Program-made: the position numbers and the translations under genes
The notes under the pieces: model-generated
The model's database searches: none
Seen by the model: the letters and a program-made list of their open reading frames with translations, nothing else
Told to the model about the DNA's origin: nothing
Part shown: positions 58,676 to 64,000 of the stretch, piece by piece
Layout of the letters: every line of letters starts with the position of its first letter
Position numbering within the stretch: the first letter of the stretch is position 1
DNA from: Symsagittifera roscoffensis
Taxonomy: Eukaryota; Xenacoelomorpha; Acoela; Convolutidae
Assembly: GCF_963678635.1 (NCBI RefSeq)
Contig: NC_087070.1
Span: forward strand, 40,863,831-40,927,830
Length of the DNA stretch: 64,000 bases
Reading direction: 5' to 3'

Positions 58676-59514
58676 ATTGCTTTTTTCGGCCCTAAAATTT
58701 TAAAATTTTGAATCCTACTGATGAGAGCAAAACAAACTTCCAAAGTTTCTTTTAATGAATCTGAATACATGCAAAATAGAACGTGGATAACTTAAGTTTT
58801 CATTGTGGAGCAAGCGTAAGTGCTTAAAAAATTTGTCTCGTTTTATGTCATTGTGATTCAAACGAAGAAGAGATAATACTTCTGCATCTTCTAAAAGTTC
58901 GCAAAAATTTTAAGAAAATTAGTTGAAAACCAGGAAAACGAATCAAACTTGGATCTTGTTTACTATTTCCTCCCCCCTGTGGTACTTTGTAACGAATCCC
59001 CCCCTCCTATAAAGAAAGAATTGATCAGTTAAGCATATACGAATTTGGTATCTTGTCACGAATCCCCCTTATTGCAATATTGTTAACAATATTGTTAACA
59101 AGATGCCCAAACTTTTTTCTTTTCGAAAAAATGTATTTTTTTGCAATTAAAATGACCACGTCGGAACACTCGGTTAAAACTAACTTGCTGAGTGCTTAAT
59201 TATCTAACTTTGATGACATTGCCCATTGGAGGTTTCTTTGGTCTAAATATGGCAGCTTGTTTTTTGTTTTCTCCAGATTAATAAGTTGACAAATCTGTTT
59301 TCTTTGTTTCTCGTGGTAGTTATGTATCGTGTTTCTTATTAATTCTTGTAGAATGCACATAGCTTGATTCGTATCTATATAACAACCCTCAAAAGTGTTT
59401 TTAGAAAAAATCTCCACCCCTTAACAAAAAAAATTACATTAGCACTAGAGTTTTCTATTGAGATATCAAACTTCTTAGGTTGTTAAGCAGATCCCTTACT
59501 TTTTTTCGCTGTTT

Positions 59515-59730
59515 ACCTGTTTATGGCTCGAATAAGTTTTTCACTTTCTTTCACCTATGTCCACAAATTCAACGATAGTTTGCTTACGGCGCTCTATTTA
59601 GAGAGCAAATAGGTTTTTACAAATAATGCTTCTGGGGAAGCTCAGTAACTCAATCGGATCTAAATTTTAAGCTTCAGGACAAATTTTTCAGCCCACTGCC
59701 TGCGCGCATCAGGCAATTACGCCCCCTGAC
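59515..59730. repeat. second copy of module C
   Basis: Repeats 57820-58034 (tatggc[tt]gaataagttttt...ttcagcccactgcc) with few differences; again ends at ttacgccccctga. Confidence 0.85.
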
Positions 59731-60299
59731 CATATTGGTACAGAACCCCGCTATTCGGATCACTTCATAACTATCCCTTTTTATAATTATTACTATTATT
59801 ATGCTTAAAGAATGATATGCTTATTGTGATTATTGTGATGGTTATTTATTTTTGTATTTTTTCTCGGATGAGTAAAATCATCTATTATAAAATAGTAAAT
59901 AGAAAAAATGTCGATTTTTTTTTAATAACTAAAAAGAAACTATATCTTTTATCTAAAACGTTTTATACATTTTTCTCGGATGATGTTCAAAAATAGCCTG
60001 AAAAAGAATCGAGAGTCGTTTAACGAGCGGCACGAGAATTGGGTCAACCCACTTTAAGCAGAAAACAACACTGTTGTCACTCGATTTTTTTTGTTGTAGG
60101 ATTTCATATTTGAAACTCTAAACTTTTACGTTCCATCACGCCTGAAACACGCAGAAGCATTGAAAAATTCCCACCAGACTTCTCAATATAAAATAGACTG
60201 AAACCGTTCAATTAAAAAAATTGAAAACTGAAAATATTCTAATCAAGGTGGTAAATTTGTAAAATACAGCAGCACAACTTTATTTATAATAAAAGCTGC

Positions 60300-60435
60300 C
60301 TAGACCAAAACAAGACTGCGCGTATCAGGGAGAAGTCCTGTAGGTTCCGACTGCTTTTTAAGGTCTATGGAGCAGTAATAACATCAAACAAGACTGCTCG
60401 TATATCAGGGCAAAGCCCTGAATATTCCGACTGTC
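60300..60435. repeat. two copies of an AACAAGACTGCTCGTATCAGGG unit
   Basis: The segments at about 60310 and 60388 share aacaagactg-cgtatcaggg, a-gtcctg and ttccgactg. The same leading motif occurs near 46885 and 53968, so it may be a terminus of a dispersed element. Confidence 0.6.
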
Positions 60436-60984
60436 TCTTAATTCATATCGAATAGTATTTGGGAAAAGAAAATAATGACAACCTGTAAGTTTTGGACAAC
60501 AAAAAAGTGTGAAACGTTGAGGCCTCCAAAATTTATAGGACCGATTAGCTAGCCTTGACTCAATTTGGAACGATTTTTTTGCGCGCAATAAATCGCCACG
60601 CACAAATAATTACGCTCTCAGCATCATGAACAAATTCTTCGAACCACGAATAATTTAGTACAGAACATGGCCAACTTCGCAATTTTCAAACCCCCAGAAC
60701 ATTACAACAAATAATCGGAGGTAAAATATATATTTTTTAAATTGAACTCAGGAAGTCGATATCTTCAATAGGATATAAAAAGGTTTTGTTGAAAACGATT
60801 TTTGACTGGATAAAAAAACCACAGCGAGCATGAATATTCTGTTTTCTTGGAAAGTTGGAAAAAAATATCATGTATTAAAAATAATTTTTTTTTAATTTTG
60901 AGATTTTTTTGTAAAAATCATCCCACACACGCCATATCAATTACAAAGGATAAATTTCGATCTTAGTAACAAATCAATTATGGC

Positions 60985-61315
60985 AAATAGGATTACTTCA
61001 ACCAATTTGGAACATTTCTTAAGATTTATTCTCCGCTTACGCGTTAATAGCGCGAAATATATGGCGCGTTAATTAGCCCAAATTGGCAAAAATGGCAACC
61101 TTTAAACCTCCATAACTTTCCAAAAAATGATCACAGGTAAAGTTTAAGGAATTTTCTGAAGGTGAATTTTTCAAATTTAAACTCAGGACCACAATAGCTT
61201 TTAAATGACATAAAAAGTTCCGTCAAAAATGGCTAGTTAAAAAGTCGAAATTTGTATGAAGAAAAAAAAGCCACCCGACCTCAAATATTCTGTTACTTTC
61301 GTTACGAAAGTCGGA
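60985..61315. repeat. inverted copy of the 23225-23560 repeat family
   Basis: Reverse complement of 23225-23560 at roughly 80% identity, from ttctccgcttacgcgttaat to gttactttcgttacgaaagt. Confidence 0.7.
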
Positions 61316-61728
61316 TCAATAAAAATCCATACTTCGGAAAGTATGCTGCTAAAAAGCGTACAATTTAAAAAAAATTGTATATGACATGAAAAAATGGAAA
61401 AAAGGACAAAAACCACAAATCCGAAAAAAGTTCAACATTTTTTCAATCAGTATATTTGGAAAAAGTGATAACGTAATTTTATCGATTTGTTAGAAAAGTT
61501 TTTACTCAAAAAAATAGTTCTCGATTAAAAGTACACTATTATGATTTTTATGATGATATTGTTGTCACAGTTATTATGATTATTTTTATGATCCGACCCT
61601 TCTTGGATCAGACCCTTCTATCCCCAATCCCTTCTATCCCCTTGTAATTTTAAACAAAAAATTCTGCTTGGGCGCCGTTTAATTTTAACGAACGTCGACA
61701 ATTGGAGTCTTATTTCAACCCCAAACAC

Positions 61729-61793
61729 CATTGGTGTGCACATGCAACATTTCAAAGTGACTCTCAACACCATAAATATCATGTTCACTTGAG
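61729..61793 (-). CDS. possible alpha-carbonic-anhydrase-like exon
   Basis: On the minus strand, after acceptor ccactag|C, the frame reads SSEHDIYGVESHFEMLHVHT and then N, with a donor-like AATG|GTGTTT. This aligns with the alpha-carbonic-anhydrase signature segment (S-E-H-x-[hydrophobic]...E-x-H-x-V-H-x-N), and vertebrate CA genes also begin an exon directly before the SEH motif. The third zinc ligand position is Leu rather than His, with a His one residue later, as in catalytically inactive CA-related proteins or a decaying copy. The exon carrying the other two ligands was not found nearby. Tentative. Confidence 0.3.
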
Positions 61794-62049
61794 CTAGTGG
61801 ATCATTTAGATCAAACAAGAGACAATTGGTAATATGAATCCTTCGTTTTTCTGTTGAGGTGATCTACTTTGTAGTCTGATATTGAGTAACAACTGGTGTT
61901 GACTGAACTACAAATGACCTTTCACAAAAAAGTGGCATATGTAGACTACTTTATTTCAAAGAACCAAATCACAGGACCAGATAAAATTGTAGGTGCAAAA
62001 TAGATACAGGCTATCACGCTTTGTCTTTGATAGTGTATTAAACAGCCCT

Positions 62050-62146
62050 AGTGTTATTCCGTTCCTCGCAGATCCATTTCAGCTCCCTGATACGGGCAGA
62101 ATTACCCGGAAGAAATTTACGGCTGGCCAATCTCACTTAAAACACC
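62050..62146 (-). CDS. candidate minus-strand exon, uncertain
   Basis: After gttttaag|TG the frame reads RLASRKFLPGNSARIRELKW and ICEERNNTRAV to a TAA. It is markedly more protein-like and GC-richer than its surroundings, but no GT donor precedes the stop, so it could be a terminal exon or a relic. No family recognised. Confidence 0.25.
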
Positions 62147-62494
62147 ACGATAATAATCAGGCCAGAAATTAGGAAAACACTCTGGTTTATTTATCTTAAC
62201 TGTTTCCAGATCCAGCAGGGGAAGTTTTGTTTATAAAAACTAGGTTTACAGCGACTAGCAAACCCAGGTTTTTGCAAAGCAGTTCTTAAATATTTACAGC
62301 AGAGGAATATATAATGTTCGACTTTAGTAAAAAGTTACTTCCGAGATTTTCAAGTTTCAAGGACAAAAGCCAAGCCACGATATTTTGCTTTATAAAGTTT
62401 TTTTAATCCTCGTTAAGTTTTTTTTTGCAAATGTCTTCAAACTTCTGTCAATAATAAGTCCATTTAATTACGCGGGCTTAGTTCCGCGACTTAC

Positions 62495-62550
62495 CTTGTG
62501 ACCAAAAGGAGCCAGGGAAATGGACTGTCTGCGGCTGAAATTCTATGCGC
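62495..62550 (-). CDS. candidate 56-bp minus-strand exon
   Basis: Bounded by a good acceptor (aatttctgacag|G) and a textbook donor (CACAAG|GTAAGT). The enclosed frame is open and reads RIEFQPQTVHFPGSFWSQ. It could belong to the same minus-strand gene as the candidates at 62050 and 61729. Function unknown. Confidence 0.4.
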
Positions 62551-62820
62551 CTGTCAGAAATTTGAGTCGCGCAAAGTCGCAACAGGGGTCGAGGAAAACG
62601 CATCCTAGCCAAAAATGGGTCGCGCAAAGTCCTAATAAGCTTTGCTCGAAAACGTAACTTGAACGCATTAGGTTAACGCATTATTAGAAAGCAATACAAA
62701 TAATAAAAAAAATTGCATATATCATTTTTAGCTGGAAATTTTAGTTACGATTTTAAAGAAAAATGCAGCAATATCAAATCGCGCAAATAATTTTGGTCAA
62801 GCAAGGCTACAACAAACTTT

Positions 62821-63660
62821 TAGCGGGTCGCGAAAAGTTGCGACATCTTTTAACGGGTCGCGAAAAGTTGCGACATCTTTTAACGGGTCGCGAAAAGTTG
62901 CGACATCTTTTAACGGGTCGCGAAAAGTTGCGACATCTTTTAACGGGTCGCGAAAAGTTGCGACATCTTTTAACGGGTCGCGAAAAGTTGCGACATCTTT
63001 TAACGGGTCGCGAAAAGTTGCGACATCTTTTAACGGGTCGCGAAAAGTTGCGACATCTTTTAACGGGTCGCGAAAAGTTGCGACATCTTTTAACGGGTCG
63101 CAAAAAGTTGCGACATCTTTTAACGGGTCGCGAAAAGTTGCGACATCTTTTAACGGGTCGCGAAAAGTTGCGACATCTTTTAACGGGTCGCGAAAAGTTG
63201 CGACATCTTTTAACGGGTCGCGAAAAGTTGCGACATCTTTTAACGGGTCGCGAAAAGTTGCGACATCTTTTAACGGGCCGCGAAAAGTTGCGACATCTTT
63301 TAACGGGTCGCGAAAAGTTGCGACATCTTTTAACGGGTCGCGAAAAGTTGCGACATCTTTTAACGGGTCGCGAAAAGTTGCGACATCTTTTAACGGGTCG
63401 CGAAAAGTTGCGACATCTCTTAACGGGTCGCGAAAAGTTGCGACATCTTTTAACGGGTCGCGAAAAGTTGCGACATCTTTTAACGGGTCGCGAAAAGTTG
63501 CGACATCTTTTAACGGGTCGCGAAAAGTTGCGACATCTTTTAACGGGTCGCGAAAAGTTGCGACATCTTTTAACGGGTCGCGAAAAGTTGCGACATCTTT
63601 TAACGGGTCGCGAAAAGTTGCGACATCTTTTAACGGGTCGCGAAAAGTTGCGACATCTTT
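62821..63660. repeat. 30-bp tandem array, 28 copies
   Basis: Exactly 28 units of 30 bases (TTTTAACGGGTCGCGAAAAG plus TTGCGACATC), total 840 bases. The only internal variants are single substitutions near 63102, 63279 and 63419, plus a G for A in the first unit. Each unit contains the quasi-palindrome GTCGCGAAAAGTTGCGAC. Since 30 is divisible by 3, an ORF of 311 codons (62763-63698, plus; decapeptide LLTGREKLRH) and one of 301 codons (62797-63702, minus; DVATFRDPLK) result. Whether either is translated is unknown; no spacers exist, so it is not a CRISPR-type array. Confidence 0.95.
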
Positions 63661-63702
63661 TTTGGGTCGCGCAAACTCGCGCAAAACAATTCTATTGATC
63701 AC

Positions 63703-64000
63703 AATTGCAGCATTCCCATTTTGAGTTGCAAAATAAGTCCCCGGCCTCAGTCCGGGTAGCCATTAAAGAACAAACATCAATTAATATTTTAAGATAATTG
63801 TTCTGTTCTACAAGTTTGTGATGCTTATTGGCCCCGCCCAGATTACAAACGCATATCTTCAAATCAATTTAAAAACTGCGAACAAGCGGAGACTAACCCA
63901 AAAAAGTTGTTTATTTATAGGTCAGTCTTCTTCGTTCGGTTTGTCCAGCCAAAACACAATAATCGACCCAAAACGCAGAAAACGCGAAATACCCGAAATA
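63703..64000. other. right end of window, nothing recognised
   Basis: Mixed AT-rich sequence without ORF, RNA gene or repeat that I can support. Confidence 0.5.

Noticed and set aside
62821-63660. CRISPR array
   Set aside because: Units are directly adjacent with no variable spacers, and the sequence is eukaryotic.

Overview
This is a eukaryotic, almost certainly animal, genomic window. It is AT-rich, its genes are split into short exons joined at GT-AG-type sites, its introns are long and full of repeats, and one recognisable gene is a mitochondrial calcium-uptake (MICU) family member. The gene content does not fix the species. Three of the 20 inferred introns of the main gene seem to lack a GT donor (GC, GC, and GG or GA). 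That, together with repeat-swollen introns, would fit an appendicularian tunicate, but this is only a guess.

Layout. (1) 1-3300, plus strand: the last two exons of a MICU-like EF-hand gene (2226-2424 and 3032-3204) and its poly(A) signals, with a MULE-type MITE in the upstream intron. (2) 3300-5825: spacer between convergent genes, with a tRNA-derived SINE-like fragment. (3) 5825-46235, minus strand: one large gene of 21 exons that I reconstructed from splice signals. Every exon junction is in phase, giving about 1,430 residues. The predicted protein has a disordered acidic N-terminus, two long helix-rich segments separated by a disordered Arg/Ser/Pro linker, and a polar C-terminal tail. I do not recognise the family. 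Its introns hold hAT-like MITEs, a 24-bp-TIR element, a tandem segmental duplication, a 29-copy 289-bp satellite with higher-order structure (25.7-34.05 kb) and a decayed Ty3/gypsy-type LTR element (39.3-about 43.4 kb). (4) 46.2-52.2 kb: intergenic, with a complete hAT-type MITE showing an 8-bp target duplication and a 22-bp minisatellite (48.5-51.3 kb). (5) 52.27-53.24 kb, plus strand: a CCAAT/TATA promoter, a probable 5'UTR exon and a short ORF starting MGCSGSK, a dual-acylation type N-terminus. (6) 53.3-61.6 kb: gene-poor mosaic of duplicated repeat modules. (7) 61.7-64 kb: candidate minus-strand exons, one resembling the alpha-carbonic-anhydrase signature exon, and an almost perfect 28 x 30-bp tandem array open as long ORFs on both strands.

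The two main genes are convergent (tail to tail). Nothing suggests operon-like linkage. The window is best read as one large, intron-rich gene in a repeat-dominated landscape, with three unrelated tandem arrays of 289, 22 and 30 bp as its most unusual structures.
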